A stretch of 64,000 nucleotides of DNA, taken from NCBI RefSeq assembly GCF_900113865.1, contig NZ_FOQY01000013.1:1-64000 (forward strand). The letters run 5' to 3'. The stretch comes from Streptosporangium canum (lineage in GTDB: Bacteria > Actinomycetota > Actinomycetes > Streptosporangiales > Streptosporangiaceae). Under the pieces are notes generated by a model. The model was not told where the DNA came from. It did not search any database and saw only the letters and a program-made list of their open reading frames with translations. This document shows positions 14,111 through 23,199 of this stretch, one piece after another. Both the position numbers and the translations under genes were made by a program. The first letter of the stretch is position 1; every line of letters begins with the position of its first letter.

Positions 14111-14342
14111 TCGCGAAGCAGGTTCTGTCGTGGCCCGCACCGATCCACGTGACCGCCGCCGGACACTGCTGCGTCACGCAAAGCACCTCTCCGATCGGGT
14201 CGGAGAGGTGCGCGCGCGCACAATCGACGAGGCACTCGGCCGCGCTCTCGGCACCGACGACACGGACGAGATCCGTGATGTCGTGCACGCCCTGGAAGCG
14301 ATGTCCCAACGGTTGGGCCCGCAATCGGCCCAGCCAGGCTGA
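14107..14342 (+). pseudogene. MarR-family regulator, C-terminal fragment
   Basis: The frame reads LREAGSVVARTDPRDRRRTL then LRHAKHLSDRVGEVRARTID and ALEAMSQRLGPQS-stop. This is the wing (DPRDRR) and dimerisation helix of a MarR-type regulator. The recognition helix and N-terminus are gone. The fragment meets the opposite-strand remnant at about 14,105, a recombination scar. Confidence 0.55.
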
Positions 14343-14561
14343 CCTCGCCCCGCTCTGGATCATCCGCGCGATCGCCTCAACACGGATGGGGGTATCCCTC
14401 GCGAGGGCGCCGGTCACCTTGGCGTCGCTATGCCGCCGCACCGCTACACATGAGTCGCCGGCACGGCGAATCTTGCATCGCGGTCGTGCTGAGCGCCCCC
14501 CGCCGGAGGCGAAGTCCGTCTCGCGCGCTCCGGCGGTTCCGCCGGTCACCCGGGGCGGGGA

Positions 14562-15788
14562 TCACCGGACGGGTTCCTGACCGCCGCGCAGCGGTAGCCG
14601 TACGGTCACCCGCCACTCCCCGTCCACCGCCCCGGCGTCCAGACGGCCGCCCAGCAGCGTCACCCGCTCCCGCATGCCCGCCACCCCTCGGCGTCCGGTC
14701 CGCTCCGGCCGCTGCCGGGCCCGGTTGCGCACCTCCAGCTCAAGACGGTCGTCATGGACGGCCGCCACCAGCCGGGCCGGGCCGGAGCCATGCCGGAGCG
14801 CGTTGGTCAGCGCCTCCTGGACGATCCGGTAGGCCTCCCGCGAGACCAGTGCGGGCAGCGCGGAGAGATCGCCGGTGATCTCGGCGGCGGCGCCGGTCGA
14901 ACGGACCAGCTCGGGCAGGTCCGCCAAGGTCCTGGCCGGAGCGCGGTCGCCGCTCTCCTCCTCGCGCAGCAGCCCGAGCACGTGATCCAGATCCTCCAGG
15001 GCCGAGCGTGCGGACTCCTCGATCGCCGTCAGCGCGGTACGCGCCGCCTCCGGATCCCGGTCGAGCACCCGGCCGGCCGCGCCCGCCTGGATGGTCACCA
15101 CGCTGAGCGCGTGCCCGACCGAGTCGTGCAGCTCGCGGGCGAGCCGGTTGCGCGTGGCCAGCAGCCGGGCCCGCTCCTCCAGCGCCGCCAGCCGGTCGGC
15201 CGGGGTGGGGCCGAGCAGGGCCGGGGCGAGCCGCGCCAGCAGCGTCCCCGCGCCCGCCGCCGCGTAGACGAGCAGCGCGAGCGTCGCCAGCGCCGCCGCC
15301 GGTCCCCACGCGCCGCTCCAGCCGGCCGTCACCGTGAAGCTGAGGAACCCGATCCGGTCGCCCAGCAGCGGCAGCAGGGACAGCCAGATCACGAACGGCA
15401 CCAGCGCGAGCGTCGCCCCCGCCAGCACCGCGCCGATCCCCAGGTGCAGGGTGAACCAGGCCGCGGTACGGCGCCGCTCGGCCCAGGTGCGTGCTGGCCG
15501 GTCCGGAGGGGAGTCGATCCGGGCGCCCAGCAGGCCCCGCGCGGCGGTCAGCTCCAGCGCGCGCACCGGCAGGAACAGCCCGGTCAGCGCGATCAGGGGG
15601 AGCGCGCCCGCCAGGACGGCCGGATCCATGGAGACCAGCGTGTAGGCCGTCGTCTCCCGCAGTCTCAGCAGCTCCGCGAGCACCGTGCCGACCATCACGT
15701 ACGGCGTGGCCAGCGCGCCGCCCAGGATCAGGCACGTCCACCCGAGATAGGTGGCCGAGCTGGTCAGCGGGGCCAGGATGCGTCTCAC
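14562..15788 (-). CDS. Two-component sensor histidine kinase (HisKA_3/NarL-type), orphan
   Basis: 408 residues from GTG 15788, chosen because GGGAGGA lies eight bases upstream; a longer frame to 15890 lacks this. Several N-terminal membrane helices (YLGWTCLILGGALATPYVMV, VLAGALPLIALTGLFLPV, LGIGAVLAGATLALVPFVIW, WGPAAALATLALLVYAAAGA). Dimerisation/phosphoacceptor helix RNRLARELHDSVGHALSVVT (His in RELHDSVGH), then HATPase_c with VQEALTNALRHG (N box) and RRGVAGMRERV (G box). The response regulator normally overlapping the 3' end is absent; downstream is a scar of fragments. The signal is unknown. Confidence 0.85.
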   Translation of the reverse strand: MRRILAPLTSSATYLGWTCLILGGALATPYVMVGTVLAELLRLRETTAYTLVSMDPAVLAGALPLIALTGLFLPVRALELTAARGLLGARIDSPPDRPARTWAERRRTAAWFTLHLGIGAVLAGATLALVPFVIWLSLLPLLGDRIGFLSFTVTAGWSGAWGPAAALATLALLVYAAAGAGTLLARLAPALLGPTPADRLAALEERARLLATRNRLARELHDSVGHALSVVTIQAGAAGRVLDRDPEAARTALTAIEESARSALEDLDHVLGLLREEESGDRAPARTLADLPELVRSTGAAAEITGDLSALPALVSREAYRIVQEALTNALRHGSGPARLVAAVHDDRLELEVRNRARQRPERTGRRGVAGMRERVTLLGGRLDAGAVDGEWRVTVRLPLRGGQEPVR

Positions 15789-15908
15789 GCGGGCAATCCT
15801 CCCAGCTCGTGTTGGGGTGCGCCCTCCCACCGGGGAGGGACCGCCTCCCTCCTGCGGGGGAGGGGTGGATACGCTCTGCCGGGCGGACATCTGATTCGGG
15901 GGCTTGGC

Positions 15909-16673
15909 GTGGATATGGCGGAGATCGTCCTGCTGCTCGTGGCGGCGGCCGGGGCGGGATGGATCGACGCCGTGGTCGGCGGGGGAGGGCTGCTGCAGCT
16001 TCCGGTGCTCCTCATGGCCGGGCTCTCACCGGTCCAGGCGCTGGCCACCAACAAGTTCGCCGCCATCTTCGGCACGGCCTCGGCGGCCGTGACCTACGCC
16101 AGGACCACCAAGATCGACGCAGGGGTGGCGGTACCGGCCGGGCTGGGCGCGGTGGTGTTCGCCGGGCTGGGCGCGGCGTCGGCGGCGGCGATCTCCCGGG
16201 AGGCGCTCATCCCGCTGGTCATGGTCACCCTGGTGAGCGTGGCGCTGTTCGTCACCTTCCGCCCTGCCTTCGGCACCCATCCCCAGCCCCATCTGCGCAC
16301 CCGCGTGAGGACCGTTGCCGCGATCGCCGTCACCGGCGCCGGGATCGCCTTCTACGACGGCATCCTGGGCCCGGGCACCGGCACCTTTCTGATCATCGCC
16401 TTCACCACGATCCTCGGCATGGACTTCGTGAGCGGCTCGGCCCATTCGAAGATCATAAATTCCTGCACGAATCTGGGCGCCCTGCTGGTCTTCGCCTATC
16501 AGGGGCATGTGCTGTGGCTGCTCGGCCTGGCCATGGCCGTCTGCAACATCGCCGGAGCCCAGCTCGGCGCCCGGATGGCCCTGCGCCGGGGGGCGGGGTT
16601 CGTGCGCGCGGTCCTGCTGTGCGTGGTGATCGTGATGGTGGCCAAGCTGGGCTACGAGCAGTTCGCCGCCTGA
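15909..16673 (+). CDS. TauE/SafE (TSUP)-family permease
   Basis: 254 residues from GTG 15909 (ATG 15915 is also possible), preceded by GGGGG. About eight hydrophobic helices in two repeats. Family motifs: GWIDAVVGGGGLLQLPVLL in helix 1 and FYDGILGPGTGTFLIIAF at the start of the second repeat. TSUP carriers export or import sulfite, sulfonates or organic acids; the substrate is unknown. It diverges from the sensor kinase across about 120 bp, but the kinase has no regulator here to link them. Confidence 0.85.
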   Translation: MDMAEIVLLLVAAAGAGWIDAVVGGGGLLQLPVLLMAGLSPVQALATNKFAAIFGTASAAVTYARTTKIDAGVAVPAGLGAVVFAGLGAASAAAISREALIPLVMVTLVSVALFVTFRPAFGTHPQPHLRTRVRTVAAIAVTGAGIAFYDGILGPGTGTFLIIAFTTILGMDFVSGSAHSKIINSCTNLGALLVFAYQGHVLWLLGLAMAVCNIAGAQLGARMALRRGAGFVRAVLLCVVIVMVAKLGYEQFAA

Positions 16674-16804
16674 CGCCCCGTGGTGGCGGCGCATGTGCGC
16701 CTCGGCGGACCGGCGGTCCAGGACCACGTCGGAGTCGAGCCGGTGGATCACGTCACCGGTGGCGGTGGCGAGCCCCGGAGGCTGCTCCGCTCCGATCCGG
16801 TGAT

Positions 16805-17989
16805 CTACTTTGTAAAGGGATGGGGCCGGAGCGCGGCCGCCGCCAGTGCCACGAAGGCCGCCAGAACCACGGGGATGACCAGGGCGCGTGGCAGCCCCAC
16901 CAACTCGGCCACGCTGCCGATCAGCACCGGACCGCTGAGGAAGCCCACGTAGGACAGGCTCGCCACCCGGGCCAGAGCCTGCCCGGCGCGGGCCGGGTCG
17001 CGCCGTCCGGCGGCGGAGAAGACCTGCGGGACGATGCACGACAGGCCCGCGCCGAAACAGCCGAAGCCGATGACCGCGGCCACCGGATGGTCGGCCAGCA
17101 GGGCGGCGCCGAGCCCCGAGGCGGCCAGCAGGCCGCAGCCGCGCACCAGCGTCACCGGGCCCAGCCGGGCGGCCAGCCGGTCACCCACCAGGCGGCCGGC
17201 GGTCATCATGATGGAGAACGCGGCGTAGGCCGCCGCGGCGAACCCGGCCGAACTGCCGAGGGCGTCGCGCAGGTAGACCGAGCTCCAGTCCGCCGCCGCC
17301 CCCTCCCCGATCATGCAGCAGATCCCCAGCAGGCCCAGGAGGAGCAGGCCGCGGTCCCAGCCCGCCGTACCGGCGCCGCCCGTGGCGTCGGCGTCGGCTC
17401 GGGCGGGTGCCGCCGGGACGGCGAACGCCCAGCGGGAGGCCCACAGGGCCAGGACGGCGATGGCCGCGGCCAGGACGGCGAAGGTGGCCGCGGGGGTGAA
17501 CGCGGCGTGCGCGAGCAGCCCTCCGACGGCCGCGCCGACGAACCCGCCGATGCTGAACACCGCGTGGAAGGACGACATGAGCGGCCGGTCCATGGCCCGC
17601 TCGACCTCGACGGCGTTGGCGTTCATCGCCACGTCGAGCGTGCCGTGCACCGCGCCGAAGGCGAACAGCGCCAGTGCCAGGGCGGCCAGGTTCGGCATGT
17701 AGGCAGGGAGGATCAGCACGACGCTCTGCGCGAAGGCCATCGGCAGCATCACCCTGACGCTGCCGTAGCGGTCGACCAGGCGGCCCACCACCTGCATGCC
17801 CGCGATCGCCCCGGCGGCGATGCCGAGCAGTCCGAGGCTGAGCTGGCCGTCGCTCAGCCCGAGCTCCTGCTTGATGGAGGGGATCCGCGCCGTCCAGGTG
17901 CCGATGGCCATGCCGGCGAGCAGGAAGAGCAGGCAGACCGCGACTCTGCCGCGGACGAGCGTGCCGCGGTCGGCGGTGGTGACGTGCAT
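16805..17989 (-). CDS. Major facilitator superfamily transporter (YbjJ-like)
   Basis: 394 residues, 12 predicted helices. Helix 1 ends in GTWTARIPSIKQELGLSDG, a motif of YbjJ/FucP-like carriers, and VGRLVDRYGSVRVML is the MFS loop 2-3 motif. GTLDVAMNANAVEVERAM is also typical of the YbjJ group. It starts 16 bp after the DeoR gene on the same strand, so the pair forms an operon; the cargo may be a sugar or sugar phosphate analogue sensed by that regulator (inference). Confidence 0.8.
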   Translation of the reverse strand: MHVTTADRGTLVRGRVAVCLLFLLAGMAIGTWTARIPSIKQELGLSDGQLSLGLLGIAAGAIAGMQVVGRLVDRYGSVRVMLPMAFAQSVVLILPAYMPNLAALALALFAFGAVHGTLDVAMNANAVEVERAMDRPLMSSFHAVFSIGGFVGAAVGGLLAHAAFTPAATFAVLAAAIAVLALWASRWAFAVPAAPARADADATGGAGTAGWDRGLLLLGLLGICCMIGEGAAADWSSVYLRDALGSSAGFAAAAYAAFSIMMTAGRLVGDRLAARLGPVTLVRGCGLLAASGLGAALLADHPVAAVIGFGCFGAGLSCIVPQVFSAAGRRDPARAGQALARVASLSYVGFLSGPVLIGSVAELVGLPRALVIPVVLAAFVALAAAALRPHPFTK

Positions 17990-18005
17990 GAGGGGGAAGC
18001 TCCAG

Positions 18006-18764
18006 TCAGACGGTGCGGACGATGACGCCCGCGGCGACGAGGGCGTCGTGCTCGGCCGGGGGGAGCGCGGTGTCGGTGACCACCATGTCGAGGCGGTCCA
18101 GGGGGCAGACGGCGCCGAAGGCGGTGCGGCTGAACTTGCCGGAGTCGGTGGCCGCGACGACGCGCCGGGCGGAGGAGATCGCCGCCTGCTTGACGGCGAC
18201 GTCGGACAGGTCGTGGGCGGTCAGGCCGTGCTCGGCGGACAGGCCGCAGCAGCCGATGACCGCGGTGTCGAAGCGCAGGGAGCGGACGGCGCCCTCGGTC
18301 AGGGGGCCGACGAGGTTGAGCTCCCCGGGGCGGACCTCGCCGCCGGGGAGCACCAGGCGGATCCGCGGGGCCGTGCTGAGCTCGTGGGCGGCCTGCAGGG
18401 AGAGCGGCAGGACCGTCAGGCGGCGGTCGCGGATCGCCCTGGCGATCTCCAGGTTGGTGGTCCCGCCGTCCAGCAGCACGGCCTCGCCGTCGGCGAGCAG
18501 CGAGGCGACCTCGGCGGCGATGCGCCGTTTGGCCTCCACCGCCTCGCGTTCGCGGACCCCGAACGGCGGCTCCTCCCCGCGCAGCAGCAGGCTCACCGCG
18601 CCGCCGCGCACCCGCCTCACCACGCCCTGCTGGGCGAGCTCGTCGAGGTCGCGGCGGATGGTCATCTCCGACACCGCGTGCTCGACGGCCAGCTCCGCCA
18701 CCGAGACGGTGTCGCTGACGCGCAGCGCGGACATGATCGCCCGAATCCGATCAGCACTTTCCAT
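18006..18764 (-). CDS. DeoR/GlpR-family transcriptional regulator
   Basis: 252 residues from ATG 18764. N-terminal DeoR helix-turn-helix VSVAELAVEHAVSEMTIRRD then LDELAQQGVVRRVRGGAV; C-terminal DeoRC sensor domain with LLDGGTTNLEIARAI, VIGCCGLSAEHGLT and ATDSGKFSRTAFGAVCPL, the sugar-phosphate-binding elements. It probably represses the downstream MFS gene and itself, with induction by a phosphorylated sugar. It diverges from the WYL regulator across about 57 bp. Confidence 0.85.
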   Translation of the reverse strand: MESADRIRAIMSALRVSDTVSVAELAVEHAVSEMTIRRDLDELAQQGVVRRVRGGAVSLLLRGEEPPFGVREREAVEAKRRIAAEVASLLADGEAVLLDGGTTNLEIARAIRDRRLTVLPLSLQAAHELSTAPRIRLVLPGGEVRPGELNLVGPLTEGAVRSLRFDTAVIGCCGLSAEHGLTAHDLSDVAVKQAAISSARRVVAATDSGKFSRTAFGAVCPLDRLDMVVTDTALPPAEHDALVAAGVIVRTV

Positions 18765-18821
18765 GCGTTCATTTGAACACGAGCTGTGTGACTTTGGCAA
18801 TCGTGCGGAACAATGGGCGGC

Positions 18822-19805
18822 ATGCGTGCGAGTCGTCTGCTGTCACTCCTGCTGCTCCTGCAGACCCGGGGGCACATGACGGCCACCGAGCTGTCGCAGG
18901 AGCTGGAGGTCTCGGTCCGGACGGTCTACCGGGACGTGGAGGCCCTGTCGTCGGCGGGGGTGCCGGTCTACGCCGATCGAGGCCCGGCCGGAGGATACCG
19001 GCTGCTGGACGGCTACCGCACCCGCCTCAACGGGCTGACCGCCGAGGAGGCCTCCTCGCTGTTCCTGGCCGGGCTGCCCGGCCCCGCCGCCGAACTCGGG
19101 CTGGGGGAGGTGGCCGCCAACGCCGAGCTGAAACTGCTCGCCGCGCTGCCTCCCGAACCGCGCTTCCACGCCTCCCGGATGCGTGAGCGCTTCCACCTGG
19201 ACGTCCCGGGGTGGTACAGAGGCGCCGACGAGGCGCCCTTCCTGGGGGAGGTCTCCGAGGCGGTGTGGGACCAGCGCCCGCTGCGCATGACCTACCGCCG
19301 ATGGGGCCCGCGCGACGTCGAGCGCCTGGCCCATCCCTACGGCCTCGTCCTCAAGGGCGGGTCGTGGTACATGGTGGCGGCCGTCGGCGGGGGAGAGCCG
19401 CGCACCTACCGCGTGTCGCGGATCCTCGCCGCCGAGATCGCCGAGGGCCGTTTCGAACGGCCCGGAGACTTCGAGCTGGCCGCCTACTGGGAGCGCTACG
19501 CGGACGACTTCCGGGCCCGGATGTACACCGCCGAGGCCCTGGTGCGGGTGGCGCCCGGCATCGAGGACATGTTCCGCTATACCGTCGGCGCCGATGTCGC
19601 CGACGCCGCGCTGGCCGAGGCGGGCCCGCCCGACGATCGCGGCTGGGTCGTCGTGCGCCTGCCGATCGAGTCGGTCAGGCACGCCCACTGGCTGCTGCTG
19701 CGCCTGGGCGCCGACGTCGAGATCCTGGAGCCCGCCGAGCTGCGCGCCCGGATGGCCGCCACGGTCGCCGCGCTCGGCGGGCTGTACGGCGCGCGCCAGG
19801 ACTGA
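18822..19805 (+). CDS. HTH/WYL-domain transcriptional regulator (YafY-like)
   Basis: 327 residues from ATG 18822. N-terminal winged helix: LLLLLQTRGHMTATELSQEL then EVSVRTVYRDVEALSSAGVP and DRGPAGGYRLLDGYRTRLNG. The middle carries the WYL-type domain (RPLRMTYRRWGPRDVERLAHPY, LVLKGGSWYMVAAV) and the C-terminus the WCX region. WYL domains sense nucleotides or other ligands. No obvious target adjoins it except possibly the divergent deoR-MFS pair. Confidence 0.8.
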   Translation: MRASRLLSLLLLLQTRGHMTATELSQELEVSVRTVYRDVEALSSAGVPVYADRGPAGGYRLLDGYRTRLNGLTAEEASSLFLAGLPGPAAELGLGEVAANAELKLLAALPPEPRFHASRMRERFHLDVPGWYRGADEAPFLGEVSEAVWDQRPLRMTYRRWGPRDVERLAHPYGLVLKGGSWYMVAAVGGGEPRTYRVSRILAAEIAEGRFERPGDFELAAYWERYADDFRARMYTAEALVRVAPGIEDMFRYTVGADVADAALAEAGPPDDRGWVVVRLPIESVRHAHWLLLRLGADVEILEPAELRARMAATVAALGGLYGARQD

Positions 19806-19822
19806 TCGTCGGCCGACTCGGC

Positions 19823-20233
19823 TCAGGAGGCGGGTGGTGCCTGCGGCAACGGCGCGAACAGGTCGACGGCGTTGCCGTCCGGGTCGCGCACCAGCGCGTA
19901 GCGCTGCCCCCAGAACGCGTCCCAGGGCTGCTTGTGCCCCTCGTAACCGGCCTGGACGAGGTCGGCGTAGACCCGGTCCACCTCCTGCGGATCGTCACAG
20001 GCGAAGGCCAGGCCGATCCGGGCGCCGCCGTGGGAGGGGGCCCATTCCGGATCGAAGGAGCGGATGGTGTCGACGGTGTCCCACGCGAGCCGCAGCCCGC
20101 CGGGGAGGTCCGTCTCGACATGCGGTTCGGAATCGGCGCTCTGCGGGATGTCCAGCCCGAGGCGGCGGTAGAAGGCCAGAGACTTGCCCATATCGGCTAC
20201 GACGAGACCGATCAGATTGAAAGAAGGTGCCAT
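19823..20233 (-). CDS. VOC-family (glyoxalase/bleomycin-resistance) protein
   Basis: 136 residues from ATG 20233 (the frame opens 17 codons earlier). Two beta-alpha-beta-beta-beta modules: FNLIGLVVADMGKSLAFYRR and RIGLAFACDDPQEVDRVYAD; the ending RYALVRDPDGNAVDLFAPLP supplies the usual metal-site strand. Possible roles are a small-molecule binding protein or dioxygenase; no context narrows it. Confidence 0.75.
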   Translation of the reverse strand: MAPSFNLIGLVVADMGKSLAFYRRLGLDIPQSADSEPHVETDLPGGLRLAWDTVDTIRSFDPEWAPSHGGARIGLAFACDDPQEVDRVYADLVQAGYEGHKQPWDAFWGQRYALVRDPDGNAVDLFAPLPQAPPAS

Positions 20234-20368
20234 ACCCGCCACGTTACGGTCCGGCGGCCCGCCCGTCTTGAACGGATCGGACATGCCGGCCCGCGGTGTC
20301 CGTCCGCGGCAGGGGTCTCGAAGGCGGTTAAATCAGATGAAGCGACAGTTGGATGAACCGATAATCGG

Positions 20369-20935
20369 ATGATGCAGATCTTCTTGGAGACCGACCGCCT
20401 GACGCTGCGCCGCTTCACCGGGGCCGACGAGGACGATCTGGTCGAGCTCGACGGCGACCCCGAGGTCATGCGCTTCCTCAACGGCGGCAGGCCGACTCCC
20501 CGCGAGGAGATCCGGGACAGGGTCCTGCCCGCTTTCCTCGGCTACTACGAGCGCTCCGAGGGGTTCGGCTTCTGGGCGGCCGTGGAGAGGTCCACCGGAC
20601 GGTTCCTGGGCTGGTTCCACTTCCGGCCGCGCCGGGACGAGCCGCGTGAGGGCGAGGTCGAGCTCGGCTACCGCCTGCGCCGGGCCGCCTGGGGGAGGGG
20701 CTACGCCACCGAGGGGTCGCGTGCGCTGATCCACAAGGGATTCACCGAGCTCGGCGTGGACCGCGTGTTCGCCGGGACGATGGCGGTCAACCTCGGCTCC
20801 CGGCGTGTGATGGAGAAGTCCGGCCTGACGCTGGTGCGCACCTTCCACCAGGACTGGCCGGACGCCATCGACGGTTCCGAGCACGGGGAGGTCGAGTACG
20901 CCCTGACCAGGGCCGACTGGCAGGCGCGCCACTGA
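20369..20935 (+). CDS. GNAT-family N-acetyltransferase (RimJ/RimL-like)
   Basis: 188 residues. LETDRLTLRRFTGADEDDLV opens the domain; the acetyl-CoA-binding segment is VELGYRLRRAAWGRGYATEG, then RVFAGTMAVNLGSRRVMEKS and GLTLVRTFH, all hallmarks of the Acetyltransf_3 group that modifies protein N-termini or small amines. A CCGAT-A-ATCGG palindrome immediately precedes the ATG and could be an operator. Confidence 0.85.
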   Translation: MMQIFLETDRLTLRRFTGADEDDLVELDGDPEVMRFLNGGRPTPREEIRDRVLPAFLGYYERSEGFGFWAAVERSTGRFLGWFHFRPRRDEPREGEVELGYRLRRAAWGRGYATEGSRALIHKGFTELGVDRVFAGTMAVNLGSRRVMEKSGLTLVRTFHQDWPDAIDGSEHGEVEYALTRADWQARH

Positions 20936-20976
20936 GAGCGTGGTCCGGCCGGCGGGCCGCCGTACCCGCGCGGAGG

Positions 20977-21813
20977 TCAGGCCCCGGCGGTGACGGCCGG
21001 GCGCAGCGCGGCGGTGACGGTCTGCCGCAGCGTCGCGGCGGGACGGCCGAGAACCTCCCGGAGGTCGCCGGTCTGGGTCTCCAGCGCACCGGCGCGCACC
21101 TGGCCGTTGAGCCAGCGGAGGGCGCCGCTCGCGTCGTCGGGCCCCTCACGGCGGGCGACCGGGACGCCGGAGACCTCCGCGAGGGTCCGGGCGAGCTGCG
21201 GGTAGGTCCACAGCGGACCGGTGAAGTCGTAGCCGCGGCCCAGGTGCCCGTCGCCGGTCAGCACGTTGGCGGCGGCCTCGGCGAGGTCGGCCCGTGACGC
21301 GGTGTTGAGACCGCGCCCGCCGGTGGCGTCGGTCAGCTCGCCGGAGGCGACGGCGGCCCGGAGACCGGGGTTGAGGAACGCCTCGCTGTAGTAGGGGTGA
21401 CGGAGCATTGTGTACGGCAGGCCGCTGCCGAGGATCGCCTTCTCGGTGGCGTGGTGCGCCTCGGTGACACCTGTGCCGTCGCTCCCGGCGCCCAGGAAGC
21501 TGGTGTAGGCGAGGGCGCCGACGCCGGCGATCCCGGCCGCGTCGATGGCGGCCAGGTGCTGGGCGAGGCGGCGGGCCGGGTCCAGCTCCGGGGAGGAGAT
21601 CAGCAGCAACCGGCCGGCTCCGCCGAACGCCTCGCGCAGGCTCGCCGGGTCGTCGTAGTCGCCACGGCGGACCTGGACGCCGCGGGCCGCCAGGTCGGCG
21701 GCGGCGCCGGGATCGCGCACGGCGGCGATGACCTCACCGGCGGGCATCCGGGTCAGGAGCTGTTGGACGACCAGGCGGCCGAGCGCGCCGGAAGCGGCGG
21801 AGACAGCGATCAT
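20977..21813 (-). CDS. NmrA-like NAD(P)H-binding protein (quinone reductase QorB type)
   Basis: 278 residues. Rossmann start MIAVSAASGALGRLVVQQLL (G-x-x-G-x-x-G variant), then AAVRDPGAAADLAARGVQVR, RGDYDDPASLREAFGGAGRL, and the QorB-like LPYTMLRHPYYSEAFLNP. Lacks the catalytic Tyr-x3-Lys of classical SDRs. Probably a NAD(P)H:quinone reductase or redox sensor. A single gene. Confidence 0.8.
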   Translation of the reverse strand: MIAVSAASGALGRLVVQQLLTRMPAGEVIAAVRDPGAAADLAARGVQVRRGDYDDPASLREAFGGAGRLLLISSPELDPARRLAQHLAAIDAAGIAGVGALAYTSFLGAGSDGTGVTEAHHATEKAILGSGLPYTMLRHPYYSEAFLNPGLRAAVASGELTDATGGRGLNTASRADLAEAAANVLTGDGHLGRGYDFTGPLWTYPQLARTLAEVSGVPVARREGPDDASGALRWLNGQVRAGALETQTGDLREVLGRPAATLRQTVTAALRPAVTAGA

Positions 21814-21912
21814 TGGTACTCCAGGGGGCGGTACGGGGGAGGCGGCCGAATCTACCCGGACGGCCAGGGCGGCCGGAAATGGTTTTCCACCGGCCCGCGG
21901 AGCCGGCGGCCC

Positions 21913-22215
21913 TCAGCGCACCCGTTCGGAGAGCAGGCGCTTGCGTTCGGCGGTGTAGTCCCACCACGGGCGCGCGGGTCCGCCGTCGGCCTGCTCGACG
22001 GCGGACATGAACGTGTCCAGCAGGCAGGGGTCGTATCGGTGCCCGTCCAGGGCGCACAACCGGTCGTACAGCTCCACCGGGTCCAGGCCGGCGAGCCGGC
22101 CCGTGCGGGTGATCCCCGCCCGTGCCAGATGCCGGGCCACCGCCGGGCCCACGTTGACCAGCTCCAGCAGGTCTGTCTGCTCGGTCGTGTCGTCGCGCCT
22201 GTCAGGAGAGCTCAT
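21913..22215 (-). CDS. Helix-hairpin-helix protein (Cdd1/pathogenicity-locus family)
   Basis: 100 residues. LLELVNVGPAVARHLARAGI then TRTGRLAGLDPVELYDRLCA is a helix-hairpin-helix with V-G-P; the tail CLLDTFMSAVEQADGGPARP then WWDYTAERK is typical of the Cdd1 group of DNA-binding small proteins. Cellular role unknown. Confidence 0.75.
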   Translation of the reverse strand: MSSPDRRDDTTEQTDLLELVNVGPAVARHLARAGITRTGRLAGLDPVELYDRLCALDGHRYDPCLLDTFMSAVEQADGGPARPWWDYTAERKRLLSERVR

Positions 22216-22261
22216 AGCCCCATGCCATCACGCACGCGGTCCTGGCGTCTTGCAGGTTTCG

Positions 22262-22297
22262 GTCATCCAGGTCGTCCAGGTCGTCCAGGTTCATCCG
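22262..22297. repeat. Short tandem repeat GGTCRTCCA
   Basis: Four tandem 9-mers (GGTCATCCA, GGTCGTCCA twice, then a diverged GGTTCATCC) in the 195-bp gap between the HhH gene and the dehydroquinase. No other feature seen in that gap. Confidence 0.5.
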
Positions 22298-22410
22298 GGT
22301 CAGCCGTACGGCCTGCGGGGAGAGCCGGGCGAGTGCGGTGGGCGAGCCGGCGGCCCACCCCGGCCGGTCTGGTCAGGTATTTCACCGCGCCGGAGATCGC
22401 CGGCGGCCTC

Positions 22411-22872
22411 CTACTGCGGGGACATCCGGTGGAGGGCGTCGATGGCCAGGCGGTAGCCGTCCACGCCGAGGCCGACGACGGTGCCGCGCGCGATGGGGGA
22501 GATGTAGGAGTGGTGCCGGAAGGCCTCCCGGCGGTGCACGTTGGAGATGTGCACCTCGATGACCGGGAGCTCGGTGCCCTCGATGGCGTCGTGCAGGGCG
22601 ATCGAGGTGTGGGTGTAGGCGCCGGGATTGAAGACCGCGCCGATGCTCTCACCGGCCTTGACGCGCGCTCCGGCCTCGTGGATCCAGTCGATCAGCAGGC
22701 CCTCGTGGTTGGACTGGCGGAAGACCAGGTCCAGGCCGAGCCGGGTGGCCTCCTCGCGGCACAGTTCCTCGAGGATCGACAGTGTCGTGGTGCCGTACAC
22801 CTCGGGCCTGCGGGTGCCGAGCAGGTTCAGGTTCGGGCCATTGAGTACGTAGACGACGGTCACAGGGATCAT
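22411..22872 (-). CDS. aroQ: Type II 3-dehydroquinate dehydratase
   Basis: 153 residues from ATG 22872. It dehydrates 3-dehydroquinate to 3-dehydroshikimate in the shikimate pathway. Signature features: VLNGPNLNLLGTRRPEVYG (with the flexible-lid Arg and catalytic Tyr), FRQSNHEGLLIDWIHEAG, FNPGAYTHTSIALHDAIEG and VHISNVHRREAFRHHSYISP (catalytic His). Length matches the dodecameric enzymes. It is not near other aro genes here, so it may be a second copy or a pathway-dedicated paralogue. Confidence 0.95.
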   Translation of the reverse strand: MIPVTVVYVLNGPNLNLLGTRRPEVYGTTTLSILEELCREEATRLGLDLVFRQSNHEGLLIDWIHEAGARVKAGESIGAVFNPGAYTHTSIALHDAIEGTELPVIEVHISNVHRREAFRHHSYISPIARGTVVGLGVDGYRLAIDALHRMSPQ

Positions 22873-23139
22873 TCTCGCGCATCGACGGAGGCGAACCGGC
22901 GAGCCGTACCACCTGGTCGCCGACGGGGGCGCCGAGGTCCGCCCGGAGCGGCCCGTTGTCGATGCCGGGACGGCCTCCGGCCCGGTGGGGAAGCGTGGCC
23001 CGCCCTTCTTCCGCGCCACCCGATCCAGGCGGAGTCCGGTACGGCGGTCCGATGGGCCGGCTCGCTCCGGAGATCACACCTCACCGGGAGCAGGGTTTTC
23101 AGCTGGTACCGTGGTTGGTCGGCAATGGCGGAACGGAGC

Positions 23140-23199
23140 ATGACATGGCAGGCGAAGAAGACATCTCCGGGTGATCCCGGATCTCACCGCCATCGGTGA
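23140..23199 (+). CDS. Candidate leader peptide of the ABC-F gene
   Basis: ATG after CGGAG (23133-23138) opens 19 codons, MTWQAKKTSPGDPGSHRHR-stop. The bases GAAGACATC (23157-23165) inside it are complementary to GATGTCTTC (23228-23236) downstream, and CACCGCCATCGGTG forms an alternative hairpin at the leader stop. This is the layout of ribosome-mediated attenuators found before antibiotic-resistance ABC-F genes. Identified by layout only. Confidence 0.5.
   Translation: MTWQAKKTSPGDPGSHRHR

Noticed and set aside
14754-18025. Very long plus-strand frames (639 and 844 codons) across the kinase, permease and MFS genes
   Set aside because: Their unsupported parts are shadows of minus-strand genes. 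Only 15,909-16,673 (TauE/SafE) has family motifs.
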